A stretch of DNA of 64,000 bases, from positions 3,162,001 to 3,226,000 of the forward strand of contig NZ_CP009962.1 of assembly GCF_000786695.1 (NCBI RefSeq), read 5' to 3'. A program made the position numbers and the translations under genes. Position 1 is the first letter of the stretch. Each line of letters starts with the position of its first letter. Source of the DNA: Collimonas arenae. Its GTDB lineage: Bacteria > Pseudomonadota > Gammaproteobacteria > Burkholderiales > Burkholderiaceae_D. The notes beneath the pieces are model-generated. The model was not told the origin of the DNA and did not search any database. It saw only the letters and a program-made list of their open reading frames with translations. This document shows positions 25,728-35,541 of this stretch, piece by piece.

Positions 25728-26885
25728 TCACTTGGCTAATGCAACACGGCCATTCTTGACTTCGCCAATCACAACCATGCTCGACTTGATTGCTTCGTGG
25801 TCATCATGCGTGTACGGTTTAGAGTAATTGGTGACAACACCATCCACCGTACCGCTCAGGTTTTCCAGCGCCTCGCGCACCTTGACGCCGTCGGTGCTGC
25901 CGGCTTGCTTGATGGCTGCAACTAACAGATAGATGGAGTCATATCCCTGCGCTGCGGAAACCGGCGATGGAATACGATCCACTTTGTAGGCTTTTTGATA
26001 GGCTTCGATGAAAGCCTTGCGTTTAGGCGTGCTGGGATCCTGGATAAAGGTTTGCGGCATGCGCGCGCCTTCGCCGTTCTTGCCTGCGTTGTCGATGAAA
26101 TTCCCCATCGACAATGTCCAGCTGCCGATGATGGGCACTCTCCAGTTCAGTTTTTCCATGCCGTTGGCGATTTGCGCCAGCTCAGGGCCAATGCCGTAGG
26201 TCAGCACTACCTGGGCTCCGCCCTGCTTCGCCTTGAGCAGCTGGGCCGTCATGTCGACGTCTTTCAGATTGTATTTTTCGACGGCGACCGGCTTGATGCC
26301 CTTGACGCCCAAAGCACGCTCCAGATCTTCACGGCCGAGCTGGCCATAATTGGTCGAGTCGGCCAGAATCGCGACCTTGGTATGTTTTTGGCGAATAACC
26401 GCTTCGTCGACAATCATCGCAGACTGGATGGTGTCGTTGGCGGCGTTACGAAACACGTAGTTATCCTTGTTTTCCGGCAGCACAAACTGCTTGGTGACGA
26501 TGGTGCCAGTTGCCACGTTATCCATGACCGGGATCTTGGCTTCCTGATAGAAACGCTGCGATGCCAAGGCGACGCCGGTATTAATGAAGCCAACCGTCCC
26601 GACCACTTTTTCCTTATTGATTAATTCCTGGGCGATCTGGACGCCGCGTTCGTTCTTCGCTTCATCGTCGCGCTCAACCAGCTGCAACTGGCGCCCCAAC
26701 ACGCCGCCTTTGGCATTGATGTCGGCCACCGCCAGCTTAACGCCATCGCGCATGGAAACACCCATCGGCGCCGAGCCGCCGGTGAAAGGACCGCTGACGC
26801 CAATCTTGATTGGCTCTGCTGCCATACTGGCAAGCGACCAGCTCATCAACGCTGCCGCTATACATGCTTTACCTATGGTGTTCAT
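25728..26885 (-). CDS. Branched-chain amino acid ABC transporter substrate-binding protein
   Basis: A 385-residue periplasmic protein. Start at 26885 has a strong GGAGGAG site; the longer frame is discarded. The signal peptide (MNTIGKACIAAALMSWSLAS, cleaved after ASMA) is followed by PIKIGVSGPFTGGSAPMG, then DINAKGGVLGRQLQLVERDDEAK, standard for the LivJ/LivK (Peripla_BP_6) family. Ligand specificity (leucine, aromatic or other) cannot be told. First gene of the liv operon. Confidence 0.92.
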   Translation of the reverse strand: MNTIGKACIAAALMSWSLASMAAEPIKIGVSGPFTGGSAPMGVSMRDGVKLAVADINAKGGVLGRQLQLVERDDEAKNERGVQIAQELINKEKVVGTVGFINTGVALASQRFYQEAKIPVMDNVATGTIVTKQFVLPENKDNYVFRNAANDTIQSAMIVDEAVIRQKHTKVAILADSTNYGQLGREDLERALGVKGIKPVAVEKYNLKDVDMTAQLLKAKQGGAQVVLTYGIGPELAQIANGMEKLNWRVPIIGSWTLSMGNFIDNAGKNGEGARMPQTFIQDPSTPKRKAFIEAYQKAYKVDRIPSPVSAAQGYDSIYLLVAAIKQAGSTDGVKVREALENLSGTVDGVVTNYSKPYTHDDHEAIKSSMVVIGEVKNGRVALAK

Positions 26886-27146
26886 GCATTCTCCTCCGTG
26901 TTTTTTATAAGATAAGTCCCGGCGTGCGCGCATGCCGAAGTACTCGATTAACGTAAAACCCCGCCAAGCTTACTGTAAAGAAATATTATCTGTATACAGA
27001 CTTCTCCAGCATTTCAGTCCACCCTTACAAGTTCCTGACAACGGCCTTCCATTGCACTCTTATGACACATATTGCTATGTGTATATGGTGTCGCGCCGGG
27101 CCAGGCGGAACAACGCGTTTTGCCAACGCTACGATTGCTACAGACG
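26886..27146. other. Upstream region of the liv operon
   Basis: About 260 bases between the liv start and the cold shock gene terminator. On the minus strand a TTATAA-type -10 lies near 26910. I see no clear operator or riboswitch. Confidence 0.35.
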
Positions 27147-27176
27147 AAAAAAAACCCCGGCGAACCGGGGTTTTTT
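27147..27176 (-). terminator. Terminator of the cold shock gene
   Basis: A strong intrinsic terminator: AAACCCCGG / CCGGGGTTT stem with a CGAA-type loop and T-runs on both sides, 29 bases past the csp stop. Confidence 0.9.
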
Positions 27177-27204
27177 GCGATGCTGATTCAGCGACTAAAT
27201 TTAA

Positions 27205-27408
27205 TTAGATAGCTTGAATGTTCGAAGCTTGCTTACCCTTTGGGCCAGCAGTAACTTCGAAAGAAACGCGTTGGTTCTCTTGCAGCGACTTGAAGCCGGA
27301 AGAATTGATTGCGGAGAAGTGTGCGAACAGATCTTCACCACCTTCGTCAGGAGTAATAAAACCAAAACCCTTCGAATCATTGAACCACTTTACGATACCA
27401 GTTGCCAT
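27205..27408 (-). CDS. CspA-family cold shock protein
   Basis: A 67-residue single cold shock domain that binds single-stranded RNA/DNA and acts as an RNA chaperone. RNP1 KGFGFITP and RNP2 DLFAHFS motifs are present; [12 protein letters not shown] opens the protein. An AGGAAA ribosome site precedes the ATG. The mRNA leader is predicted at around 100 bases from a TATAAT at 27519-27524, shorter than E. coli cspA but long enough for structure-based regulation. Whether it is cold induced is unknown. Confidence 0.95.
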   Translation of the reverse strand: MATGIVKWFNDSKGFGFITPDEGGEDLFAHFSAINSSGFKSLQENQRVSFEVTAGPKGKQASNIQAI

Positions 27409-27763
27409 TACATTTCCTATTTCAGTTAAGTTGGGCTGTCGCCCGTTAGATCGTTTGAAGCAAGAAAGAAATGACAGACTAATACTGCACTACTAGCTCG
27501 AATCTTAAACGATGTCGCATTATAACCGATAATTTTATTAAAAGCACGGGCCGGCAAATAAAAGTTGCGTCGAGAGAAAGAATTGCATTTTCGACTGCAT
27601 TCCTCGAGCACTTTTAACGTACTCCGCCAAGTTTCAGCGGAGTCTTGGCATCATCTTTTATATAACTAAAACACATAACAAAAAGAAATTATTGTGTTTT
27701 GATAATTATATTAGCCACCATAGAATGAGAGCTCGCCTTACTTCATCACGATTGGGAGATCGC
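27409..27763. promoter_or_regulatory. Divergent control region between csp and the peptide-binding protein gene
   Basis: About 355 bases. On the minus strand a perfect TATAAT at 27519-27524 with a poor -35 would start the csp transcript about 100 bases before its ATG. The right half is AT-rich (TTTTGATAATTATATTAG around 27700) and presumably holds the promoter for the rightward gene. No protein-coding frame is convincing here. Confidence 0.45.
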
Positions 27764-29347
27764 ATGCTTCAGTTTTCCAGAAAGAAAATGCTCGGCCTGG
27801 CCTTTGCCGGCCTGAGCGCCCTGGTGTCTTTGAGCCCTGCGGCCGGCTACGCCGCTGATCTGAAGATCGGATTATATGCCGATGTATCCACCCTGGATCC
27901 GCACTTCAATAATCTCGCGCCAAATATCTCGCTTTCATCGCATTTGTTCGATGCCTTGGTAAATGTGGATGCCAACGGCCATTTGATTCCTGGCCTGGCG
28001 ACTTCCTGGAAGGCGATCGATCAGCTGACCTGGGAGTTCAAGCTGCGCCATGGCGTCAAGTTCAGCGACGGCTCCAACCTCACTGCGGAAGATGTTGTGT
28101 TTTCGCTGGACCGGCCCGCCACCCTGACCAACAGCCCGGGACCATTTACCAGTTACACCAAGCAAATTATCAGCAAGCAGGTAGTCGACCCATATACAGT
28201 ACGGCTGAAAACCGCCACGCCATATGGTCCGCTGGCGCTGGACGTCAGCACGATTTTCATCGTCTCGAAGAAAGCCGCGCAAAACGCCACGACCGACGAT
28301 TTCAACAGCGGCAAGGCGCTGGTCGGCACCGGGCCTTTCAAATTCGCCAGCTTCAAACGCGGCGACCGTATCGAACTGGTGCGCAACGATGTCTATTGGG
28401 GTGAGAAACCAGCATGGGACAAAGTCACCTTCCGTATCCTGACCTCGGACGGTGCGCGCCTGGCAGCCTTGCTGGCGGGTGAAGTCGACGCTATCGAAAA
28501 TGTCCCGCCCGCCGACCTGGCCAAACTGAAAACCAATCCGAAATTCACACTGGCGCAAAAAATATCCTGGCGCACCCTCTTCTGGACCCTGGACCAGTCG
28601 CGCGACAAGTCACCTGACATTACCGATAAAAACGGCAAACCGCTGGACAAGAATCCCTTGAAAGACGTGCGCGTGCGGCAAGCCATTTCCAAGGCGATCA
28701 ATCGCCAGGCCCTGGTCGACCGTACCCTAGAAGGATTGGCAGTGCCGGCTTCGAATATCGTCGCACCCGGTATCCTGGGCTATGCCGATACATTGAAAGT
28801 GGAAAAATACGATCCTGAGGGCGCCAAGAAACTGCTGGCGGAAGCTGGCTATCCAAACGGCTTCGGCATCACGTTGCATGGTCCGAACAATCGCTACATC
28901 AACGATGAGCGCGTAGTACAGACGGTGGCGCAATTCCTGAACCGGGTCGGAATCCAGGCCAAGGTGGAAACACTGCCGCTGGCGGTCTACTTCGGCAAGG
29001 CGCGTGCTGGCGAGTACAGTGCCGCGCTGCTAGGCTGGGGCACGCTGGCCGGCGATTTCGGCTTGCGCACCCTGCTCGGCACCACCAACCCGGATACCGG
29101 CTGGGGCTCCTGGAACTGGGGCAAGTACAGCAACCCGAAACTGGATCAGCTAGTGCAATCGTCGCTGGCTTCGGTAGAGCAGAAGCAACGCCAGGATTTT
29201 GCCCGCCAGGGCGCCGTGCTGGCACTCAACGACTACGCGCTGATTCCGCTGTATCACCAATACGCGACCTGGGCACTGCGCAAGGGGCTGAAGTACACGC
29301 CGCGTACGGATGAATTTACATTTGCATATCAGTTTCATCCCGAATAA
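27764..29347 (+). CDS. Peptide/nickel-type ABC transporter substrate-binding protein (orphan)
   Basis: A 527-residue SBP_bac_5 protein. The ATG at 27764 follows a GGGAGA site; upstream in-frame starts at 27692 lack one. The N-terminal signal peptide ends around AGYAA, then LKIGLYADVSTLDPHF begins the mature domain; DALVNVDANGHLIPGLATSW and FKLRHGVKFSDGSNLTAEDVVFS are typical of DppA/OppA-like proteins. The family imports peptides, nickel or opines. No permease or ATPase genes follow, so it must use transport components encoded elsewhere or act in sensing. Confidence 0.9.
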   Translation: MLQFSRKKMLGLAFAGLSALVSLSPAAGYAADLKIGLYADVSTLDPHFNNLAPNISLSSHLFDALVNVDANGHLIPGLATSWKAIDQLTWEFKLRHGVKFSDGSNLTAEDVVFSLDRPATLTNSPGPFTSYTKQIISKQVVDPYTVRLKTATPYGPLALDVSTIFIVSKKAAQNATTDDFNSGKALVGTGPFKFASFKRGDRIELVRNDVYWGEKPAWDKVTFRILTSDGARLAALLAGEVDAIENVPPADLAKLKTNPKFTLAQKISWRTLFWTLDQSRDKSPDITDKNGKPLDKNPLKDVRVRQAISKAINRQALVDRTLEGLAVPASNIVAPGILGYADTLKVEKYDPEGAKKLLAEAGYPNGFGITLHGPNNRYINDERVVQTVAQFLNRVGIQAKVETLPLAVYFGKARAGEYSAALLGWGTLAGDFGLRTLLGTTNPDTGWGSWNWGKYSNPKLDQLVQSSLASVEQKQRQDFARQGAVLALNDYALIPLYHQYATWALRKGLKYTPRTDEFTFAYQFHPE

Positions 29348-29360
29348 CCACATGCAACAA

Positions 29361-29388
29361 AAAAGCCGCTAAAGATAGCGGCTTTTTT
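29361..29388 (+). terminator. Terminator after the binding-protein gene
   Basis: AAAAGCCGCTA / TAGCGGCTTTT stem with an AAGA loop and a run of T residues, 14 bases after the stop. Confidence 0.92.
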
Positions 29389-29451
29389 TGTTGGATCGGC
29401 ATATCCTATGCCCTTGCCTCGCACTGACTCCCCTGATTCTGCTACCGAATA

Positions 29452-30735
29452 ATGACCACCCCCGCTGCTGCCCCCGACCCCACATCCACTCCCGAAACAG
29501 AATCAGCCCTGCGTCATCGCCCGTTCACCTTGTTCTGGCGTGCGCGCGTTGCATCCACCGTCGCCAACCAGATGCAGATCGTCGCGGTGGGCTGGCAGGT
29601 TTATCAACTTACGCATAGCGCTTTCGACCTTGGGATGGTCGGCCTGGTGCAGTTTCTGCCGGCCTTGTTCCTGGCGCTGGTGGTCGGCCATGTCGCCGAT
29701 CGCTATGACCGCCGCAAGATTGCCCGCATTTGCCTGTTTATCGAGGGCCTGGCAGCCGCCGCGTTAGCCGTCGGCAGTTACCACGGTTGGCTGACCAAGG
29801 AGGCGATCTTTGCGATTGTGTTTGTGATTGGCGCCACCCGCGCTTTTGAATCACCCACCTTGCAAGCGCTGGTGCCCGGCTTGGTGCCACCGAAATTACT
29901 GCCGCGCGCTATCGCCTGGTCGGCATCGGCCACGCAAACTGCCGTGATTATCGGCCCGGCGCTGGGCGGCTTTATGTATGTCATGGGACCAAGCGCGGTG
30001 TATACCAGCAGCAGCGTTCTGTTCATTGGCGCTAGCCTGCTGGTATCGCTGATCCGGATTGAAAGTGTCTTGCCACGGCGCGAGCCGGCTACGGTCAAAT
30101 CCTTGCTGGCAGGAATTGCTTTCATCAAAAGCAGGCCGGCGATTCTCGGCGCCATTTCGCTGGATCTGTTCGCCGTGTTATTGGGTGGCGCCACCGCACT
30201 GCTACCGATTTATGCACATGACATTCTCGCGACCGGCCCGCTAGGCCTCGGCTTACTACGTTCGGCGCCGGCGGTAGGCGCTTTGTCTACTGCAATTTTC
30301 CTGGCGCGCCGTCCCTTGAGCCGGCGTGTCGGACACACCATGTTTGCCGCAGTGGCCGTCTTCGGCGTAGCGACGATGGTGTTTGCGTTGTCGCACTGGT
30401 TTATTTTGTCACTGATGGCACTGGCAGTGCTCGGAGCTTCCGACATGATCAGCGTAGTGGTACGCTCATCCTTCGTCCAACTGGAAACGCCGGACCATAT
30501 GCGCGGCCGCGTCAGCGCTGTCAATTCCGTGTTCATCGGCACCTCCAACCAGCTCGGCGAGTTTGAGTCTGGTGTTACCGCAGCCTGGCTGGGTCCGGTG
30601 CATGCGGTTCTGCTTGGTGGTGTCGGCACCATTGTGGTGGTGGTGTTATGGATACGGTTGTTTCCGACCCTGTTCGGTCTGGACCGGTTGGCTAATCCGC
30701 ATGCGGCGACCACTGCCACAGTCAAAACCAGCTGA
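29452..30735 (+). CDS. MFS transporter, EntS-like (MFS_3) family
   Basis: A 427-residue protein with about twelve hydrophobic segments. The N-terminal segment LFWRARVASTVANQMQIVAVGWQVYQLT and the conserved GHVADRYDRRKIARICL loop between spans 2 and 3 place it with the MFS_3/EntS group of exporters. Known members export siderophores or drugs. The proline-rich cytoplasmic start (TTPAAAPDPTSTPETE) is poorly conserved. No siderophore gene is adjacent, so substrate is unassigned. It precedes a Tas-type reductase with a 158-base gap. Confidence 0.85.
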   Translation: MTTPAAAPDPTSTPETESALRHRPFTLFWRARVASTVANQMQIVAVGWQVYQLTHSAFDLGMVGLVQFLPALFLALVVGHVADRYDRRKIARICLFIEGLAAAALAVGSYHGWLTKEAIFAIVFVIGATRAFESPTLQALVPGLVPPKLLPRAIAWSASATQTAVIIGPALGGFMYVMGPSAVYTSSSVLFIGASLLVSLIRIESVLPRREPATVKSLLAGIAFIKSRPAILGAISLDLFAVLLGGATALLPIYAHDILATGPLGLGLLRSAPAVGALSTAIFLARRPLSRRVGHTMFAAVAVFGVATMVFALSHWFILSLMALAVLGASDMISVVVRSSFVQLETPDHMRGRVSAVNSVFIGTSNQLGEFESGVTAAWLGPVHAVLLGGVGTIVVVVLWIRLFPTLFGLDRLANPHAATTATVKTS

Positions 30736-30893
30736 TCCCTTGGCCTGCTCAGCCAATCAGGCCGCGACCTGCAGCAAAATGCGCTTGCCGCTATACTGCA
30801 TATCCTCCTCAGAATATGGCGCATGCAATTGAGCGGCCTCACATCTTCGCAAATCATTTAGTTATTTTTCTGCCTGCAGCAAAGGAAGCCTCA

Positions 30894-31943
30894 ATGCAAT
30901 ATCGTGAACTCGGACACAGCAAGCTCAAAGTCAGCCTGATAACACTCGGCACCATGACCTGGGGCGAACAAAACAGCGAAACAGAAGCACATGCGCAAAT
31001 CGACCTGGCGCTCGCGCATGGCGTCAATCTGATCGACACCGCAGAAATGTACCCCGTGCCGCCGCGCGCCGAGACGCAGGGACTGACCGAACGTTATGTC
31101 GGCAGCTGGCTGAAAAAATCCGGCAAGCGCGATCAGGTGATGATCGCCACCAAGGCGACCGGACCGGCGCGCAAACCGCACAATCCGCGCCATGTGCGCG
31201 GCGGCGTCAACAATTTCGACCGCAAGGGATTGACTGAAGCGTTGAACGGCAGCCTGGAACGGTTGCAGACAGATTATGTTGATCTCTACCAACTACATTG
31301 GCCTGATCGTAGCGTCAACTGTTTCGGCATGCTGAACTACACGCATATGGCTGATGAGGATACGGTGCCGATCGAGGAAACGCTGACCATCCTGGCTGAT
31401 TTCATCAAAGCCGGCAAGGTGCGCCATATCGGGATTTCGAATGAAACGCCGTGGGGAATCGCACAGTTTTTGAGAGCCTCGGAAAAATTCGATTTACCGC
31501 GCGTAGTCAGCATCCAGAATCCGTACAGTCTGCTCAACCGTACTTTCGAAATCGGCCATTCGGAATTTTCATACCGCGAGCAAGTCGGCCTGCTGGCGTA
31601 TTCACCGCTCGCCTTCGGCGTGCTGTCGGGAAAATATCTGGATGGCGCCAAGCCTGCCGCCGGCCGCCTGACCTTATTCGAGCGCTTCAGCCGCTATACC
31701 AACCCGCAAGTCAACCGGGTAATCGGCGACTATGTGGCGCTAGCGAAAAAGCACGGCCTCGATCCGGCGCAAATGGCGCTGGCCTTCGTCAACAGCCGCG
31801 GCTTTTTGACCAGCAATATTATTGGCGCGACGACGATGGAACAGTTGCAGAGCAACCTGGATAGCGTGAATCTCACACTGGATGAAGATATCTTGCGCGA
31901 GATTGAAGCGATTCATGCGCGCCAACCCAACCCAGCTCCGTAA
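30894..31943 (+). CDS. tas: NADP(H)-dependent aldo-keto reductase, Tas type
   Basis: A 349-residue TIM-barrel reductase. The ATG at 30894 follows an AAGGAAG site. The catalytic set is visible: Asp and Tyr in IDTAEMYPVP, Lys in IATKATGPA and His in YQLHWPDRS, and the NADP-binding VNSRGFLTSNIIGATT near the end. The insert AETQGLTERYVGSWL is diagnostic of Tas and relatives, which are larger than typical aldo-keto reductases. E. coli tas suppresses tyrosine auxotrophy under starvation; the natural substrate is unknown. It converges with the next gene, with a hairpin between them. Confidence 0.88.
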   Translation: MQYRELGHSKLKVSLITLGTMTWGEQNSETEAHAQIDLALAHGVNLIDTAEMYPVPPRAETQGLTERYVGSWLKKSGKRDQVMIATKATGPARKPHNPRHVRGGVNNFDRKGLTEALNGSLERLQTDYVDLYQLHWPDRSVNCFGMLNYTHMADEDTVPIEETLTILADFIKAGKVRHIGISNETPWGIAQFLRASEKFDLPRVVSIQNPYSLLNRTFEIGHSEFSYREQVGLLAYSPLAFGVLSGKYLDGAKPAAGRLTLFERFSRYTNPQVNRVIGDYVALAKKHGLDPAQMALAFVNSRGFLTSNIIGATTMEQLQSNLDSVNLTLDEDILREIEAIHARQPNPAP

Positions 31944-31954
31944 TTTGAAATGAA

Positions 31955-31978
31955 GGTCTCGGCGTGACCACCGAGACC
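31955..31978. terminator. Shared hairpin between convergent genes
   Basis: Perfect 8-bp inverted repeat GGTCTCGG / CCGAGACC with an 8-base loop in the 40-base gap between tas and the symporter gene. No T-run follows on either strand, so it is a weaker terminator or RNA-end stabiliser. Confidence 0.5.
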
Positions 31979-31983
31979 AGCGC

Positions 31984-33003
31984 TCAGTCTTCCGGACTGA
32001 CGTCAGACCACACTGGCCCCGGCCCAGCCGCCATGATTTCAACTGGACGGCTGGCATAACGCTTTGCCAGTATGGCGCAGACCATCAATTGAATCTGGTG
32101 GAACAGCATCAACGGCAAGACAATCATGCCGACGGTATGGCCTGCAAACAGCACCTTGGCCATCGGCACGCCGCTCGCCAAACTCTTCTTCGAGCCGCAA
32201 AATACGATCGTGATTTCATCTTCCTTGTTGAAACCCATGCGCCGGCTGGCGAAGGTCGCAATGGTCAGCATTACGAACAGCAGCAAGGACACCACCACCA
32301 TCAATCCCAATAAAGAAACCGGCGGCAATTGCTGCCACAGCCCCTGCACCACGGCTTCACTGAACGCTGTGTAGACCACCAGCAAGATCGAGCCCTGGTC
32401 GACTATCTTCAATATGATTTTATGCTTTTCGAGCCAGCCGCTGATCCAGCGCCGCGCAATCTGGCCGGCAATAAACGGCACCAGCAGCTGCAGCACGATA
32501 TTCATGATGGAATCGAACGAACCCTTGCCCTGGCCATGCGCGACTACCACCAGCCCGACCAGCACCGGCGTCAGGAAAATGCCCAGCAAATTCGAGGCCG
32601 ATGCGCAGCAAACGGCCGCAGGCACGTTGCCGCGCGCGACCGAAGTAAAAGCGATCGACGATTGCACAGTCGACGGCAAGGTGCATAAAAACAGGATGCC
32701 CAAATACAGATCTGGCGTGACCAGCGGCAGCAAGGCTGGCTTTAGCAGCAGCCCGAGCAGCGGGAATAAAACGAAAGTGGCGAGCAGCACGGTCAGATGC
32801 AGACGCCAGTGCAACGCCCCCTGCACCACCGCTTCGCGCGATAATTTGGCGCCATGCAGAAAAAACAGCAGGCCGATGGCCAGCGTGGTGATCAGGTTGA
32901 AGGAAACCGCGACCTGGCCCCTGCAAGGGAAGAGGCTGGCGATAAGAACTGTGGTAACCAGCAACAACGTGAAGTTGTCAGGTAAAAAGCGTGGGCGAAC
33001 CAT
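31984..33003 (-). CDS. Bile acid:sodium symporter-like membrane protein (SBF-like, YfeH group)
   Basis: A 339-residue protein of about ten spans. ATG at 33003 is preferred over an upstream TTG. FNLITTLAIGLLFFLHGAKLS, LGILFLCTLPSTVQSSIAFTSVARGNVPAAVCCASASNL (pattern only) and the late GSKKSLASGVPMAKVLFAG are hallmarks of the YfeH/SBF-like family related to BASS transporters, with the crossover ASASN loop that binds sodium. Bacterial YfeH-type substrates are not established; organic acids are likely. No partner gene is adjacent. Confidence 0.85.
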   Translation of the reverse strand: MVRPRFLPDNFTLLLVTTVLIASLFPCRGQVAVSFNLITTLAIGLLFFLHGAKLSREAVVQGALHWRLHLTVLLATFVLFPLLGLLLKPALLPLVTPDLYLGILFLCTLPSTVQSSIAFTSVARGNVPAAVCCASASNLLGIFLTPVLVGLVVVAHGQGKGSFDSIMNIVLQLLVPFIAGQIARRWISGWLEKHKIILKIVDQGSILLVVYTAFSEAVVQGLWQQLPPVSLLGLMVVVSLLLFVMLTIATFASRRMGFNKEDEITIVFCGSKKSLASGVPMAKVLFAGHTVGMIVLPLMLFHQIQLMVCAILAKRYASRPVEIMAAGPGPVWSDVSPED

Positions 33004-33184
33004 GATAGAGGCAACGTGAGTCAAAGTTGAAAAAGCGGTTCCCTGACTACGCCAGCCCCCTCCCTTCTTACATCAGGAGCGTGATCCGGCAAGTCAGATG
33101 CAGGCGGGATAATGGGCTCATTTTACGCATTAACCACAGCCGGCATCGAAGATTGTTGGTTTTGTTACATGTAACGATGGGGAT

Positions 33185-34588
33185 TTACCACAACCAGAAC
33201 ATCAGCAGCCAGGCAAAATTAACAAGAGCCAGGCCGGCGACAACCGGCGTCATGCTGAATAGGCGGCGCGCGGATGATGACGTATAACGCCCGGTGACGC
33301 GCCAAGCCAGCCATACGCTCCACAAGGTGGTGGCGATCAGGAGGATGGCGCGCAAGTCATTGGCCCAGAATATCGGCAAATGCTCGCCGCGCAGCAAACT
33401 GACAGTGGTCGCCGACAAGCCGACGAACACGCCGCATCCCGCCAGCGGAATCGTGGCCTGCACCAGATGATTGAAACGTGCACGATCCCAGCCGCCGAGC
33501 ACGCGACTGCCTAGCGCGAACAGTACAGTGAGCGCGGTGCCGAGCACCAGGCCGGTAGTCAGGATATAGGCAATCACCAGCCCGCCATCAAGCCAGCTGA
33601 ACACATCGTTCTGCGCAGGATAATTGGTAAACACCCACCACGGCGCGTGCGTATCGAAAGGCCACATGATGTCGCGATCGATCAGCCAGGTGGCGATGGC
33701 TTGCTTGACCTGGACAAACCAGGGGCTGGCCGACCAGTGGAAGGCGCCGATGGCGATTCCCATCAGGCCATACAGGGCCAATGCGCTTTCCCACAAGCTG
33801 TTCTGCCGCTCGCCATGCTGGACGATTTCCTCGGTGGGTGCGCGCCAAGTCAACTCGATGGCGTCGCGATGACCGCTGCAACGGCCGCACATGTGGCAAT
33901 CCGCCGCGCCCTTCATGGCGCGCAACGGCACCAGCGGCGCGCAATTGACCGGGATGATCGTGCGGCCCTTGGTGTGGCTTTGCGTGCCGTATGAGGCGCG
34001 CCAGGCCGTTTCGTTGACCTTGTAGTGAAACGGCGCGAGCTTCGCCAGCAGGCCGAACACGCCATTCACCGGACACAGGTATTTACACCAGACACGCTTA
34101 TCGCGGCCATACAGATAGCCGACGACGATGGCGCCAAGCGTGGAGCCACCCAACACCAGCAGCACCGCTTTCGGATATTGATAGACACTGACCATCTGTC
34201 CATAGATGGTTGTCAGCGCAAACGCCACGAACGGCCAGCCGCCCCAACGCATCCAGTGCGGGATTGCCTTGCCCAGGCCGTGGCGGCTGGCGAACTCGGT
34301 CAATGCCCCTTCCGGACACAACACCCCGCACCAAACGCGCCCCATCAACACCATGCTGATCAGCACGAATGGCCACCAGATGCCCCAGAAGGCAAATTGC
34401 GCGATCAGGGTCAGGTTCGACCAGATGTGTGCGGTCTCGTCCGGCAAGGGCAGAAAGATCGGCACCAGGATCAGGAAGCCGTAGAGAAGCACAATCCCCC
34501 ACTGTACCCAGCGAATCAGTTTCGCATGGTCCCGCATCCAGTCAGCAGTGCGGGAAAGTCGCGTTTGGGGAATTGCACAAGTAGTCAT
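33185..34588 (-). CDS. FtrD-like polyferredoxin membrane protein
   Basis: A 467-residue membrane protein of the NapH/4Fe-4S type. Cysteine motifs: CGVLCPEGAL, then CKYLCPVNGVFG, and a CHMCGRCSGHR cluster mid-protein; about ten hydrophobic segments surround them. In Bordetella and Burkholderia FtrABCD systems this subunit passes electrons during ferrous iron uptake. Here it is the last of four genes, 4 bases after the permease gene, in the order P19-like, cupredoxin-like, permease, polyferredoxin. Its strong position in that operon is the main support for the name. Confidence 0.85.
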   Translation of the reverse strand: MTTCAIPQTRLSRTADWMRDHAKLIRWVQWGIVLLYGFLILVPIFLPLPDETAHIWSNLTLIAQFAFWGIWWPFVLISMVLMGRVWCGVLCPEGALTEFASRHGLGKAIPHWMRWGGWPFVAFALTTIYGQMVSVYQYPKAVLLVLGGSTLGAIVVGYLYGRDKRVWCKYLCPVNGVFGLLAKLAPFHYKVNETAWRASYGTQSHTKGRTIIPVNCAPLVPLRAMKGAADCHMCGRCSGHRDAIELTWRAPTEEIVQHGERQNSLWESALALYGLMGIAIGAFHWSASPWFVQVKQAIATWLIDRDIMWPFDTHAPWWVFTNYPAQNDVFSWLDGGLVIAYILTTGLVLGTALTVLFALGSRVLGGWDRARFNHLVQATIPLAGCGVFVGLSATTVSLLRGEHLPIFWANDLRAILLIATTLWSVWLAWRVTGRYTSSSARRLFSMTPVVAGLALVNFAWLLMFWLW

Positions 34589-34592
34589 CAGA

Positions 34593-35423
34593 TCATTTCG
34601 CCGGGGTTGCTTGGGGCCGGGCGCGCTTCAGGAATAACAGTACCCCCACCCAGTAAGCCACATATACCAGCAAACTCATCAGTGCAGGTTGTGCGCGATA
34701 GCCAGTCAGCGTGGACACCAGGTTGCCGAATGTCGTCGTATCGTCGAGCAGGCGTGAGCTGTCCCAGACCGGATCGATCAGTGTCGGGATAATGTCCAGC
34801 GACATCAGACGCTCTATACCGGTCAACAACAAACCTGCGGCCAGGAACAACAAGATGATTTCAGTGACTTGAAAGAAGCGACGCCAAGAGAAAATTTTAC
34901 CACCGAGCTGCAACAGATAGAAGGTCAGGAACGCCAGCGCAAAACCAAGCGCTGTCGCCAGCACCATGGCGCCGGCGCTTTCACCCTGCTGTGCCAGACC
35001 GAGGCCGTACAGGAAAATCACGGTTTCGCTACCCTCGCGCGCAATCGCCAGTGCCGCCAGCGCAAACACGCCCCACCAGCTGGCTTTCTGCATATTTTCG
35101 CTCAGCGAGGTTTCCATATCGCGCTTTAAAGTACGGCCATGCTTGCGCATCCAGAACACCATCTGCACGATCAATATCGCCGCCACGATCACCATGACGA
35201 TCTGAAAATAATCCTGGGCGTCGCCCGACAGCAACTCGCTAAAGCCCAGCAGCGCTGCGCCGAGGCCAATTGCGGCCAGGACGCCGACGCCGACGCCGCT
35301 CCACAAATAAGGCAAACCCCGGCGTGCGGCTTCGCCGCCGTTCTTCAGCCACGCATGCAAAATACCCACTACCAGCAAGGCCTCGACGCTTTCGCGCCAG
35401 ACGATGAATAATACCTGGCCCAT
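34593..35423 (-). CDS. FTR1-family iron permease (FtrC-like)
   Basis: A 276-residue permease with seven predicted spans. REXXE-type motifs typical of Ftr1/EfeU are present: FIVWRESVEALLVVG near the start (R-E-S-V-E) and IAREGSETVIFLYG in the middle (R-E-G-S-E). These glutamate motifs bind iron. Together with the P19-like, cupredoxin-like and polyferredoxin neighbours it forms the membrane channel of a ferrous iron import system. A gap of 118 bases separates it from the cupredoxin gene. Confidence 0.92.
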   Translation of the reverse strand: MGQVLFIVWRESVEALLVVGILHAWLKNGGEAARRGLPYLWSGVGVGVLAAIGLGAALLGFSELLSGDAQDYFQIVMVIVAAILIVQMVFWMRKHGRTLKRDMETSLSENMQKASWWGVFALAALAIAREGSETVIFLYGLGLAQQGESAGAMVLATALGFALAFLTFYLLQLGGKIFSWRRFFQVTEIILLFLAAGLLLTGIERLMSLDIIPTLIDPVWDSSRLLDDTTTFGNLVSTLTGYRAQPALMSLLVYVAYWVGVLLFLKRARPQATPAK

Positions 35424-35541
35424 CTCGAATCTCCAGTCAGTTGAGGATAGAACCGCCCGCTGCCAGGTTTGTCCGGCAACTCATCAGCCCTACCCTGCAA
35501 TATCTACAAACACAACCAATCTCGGCCCCTATATGGGGGCA

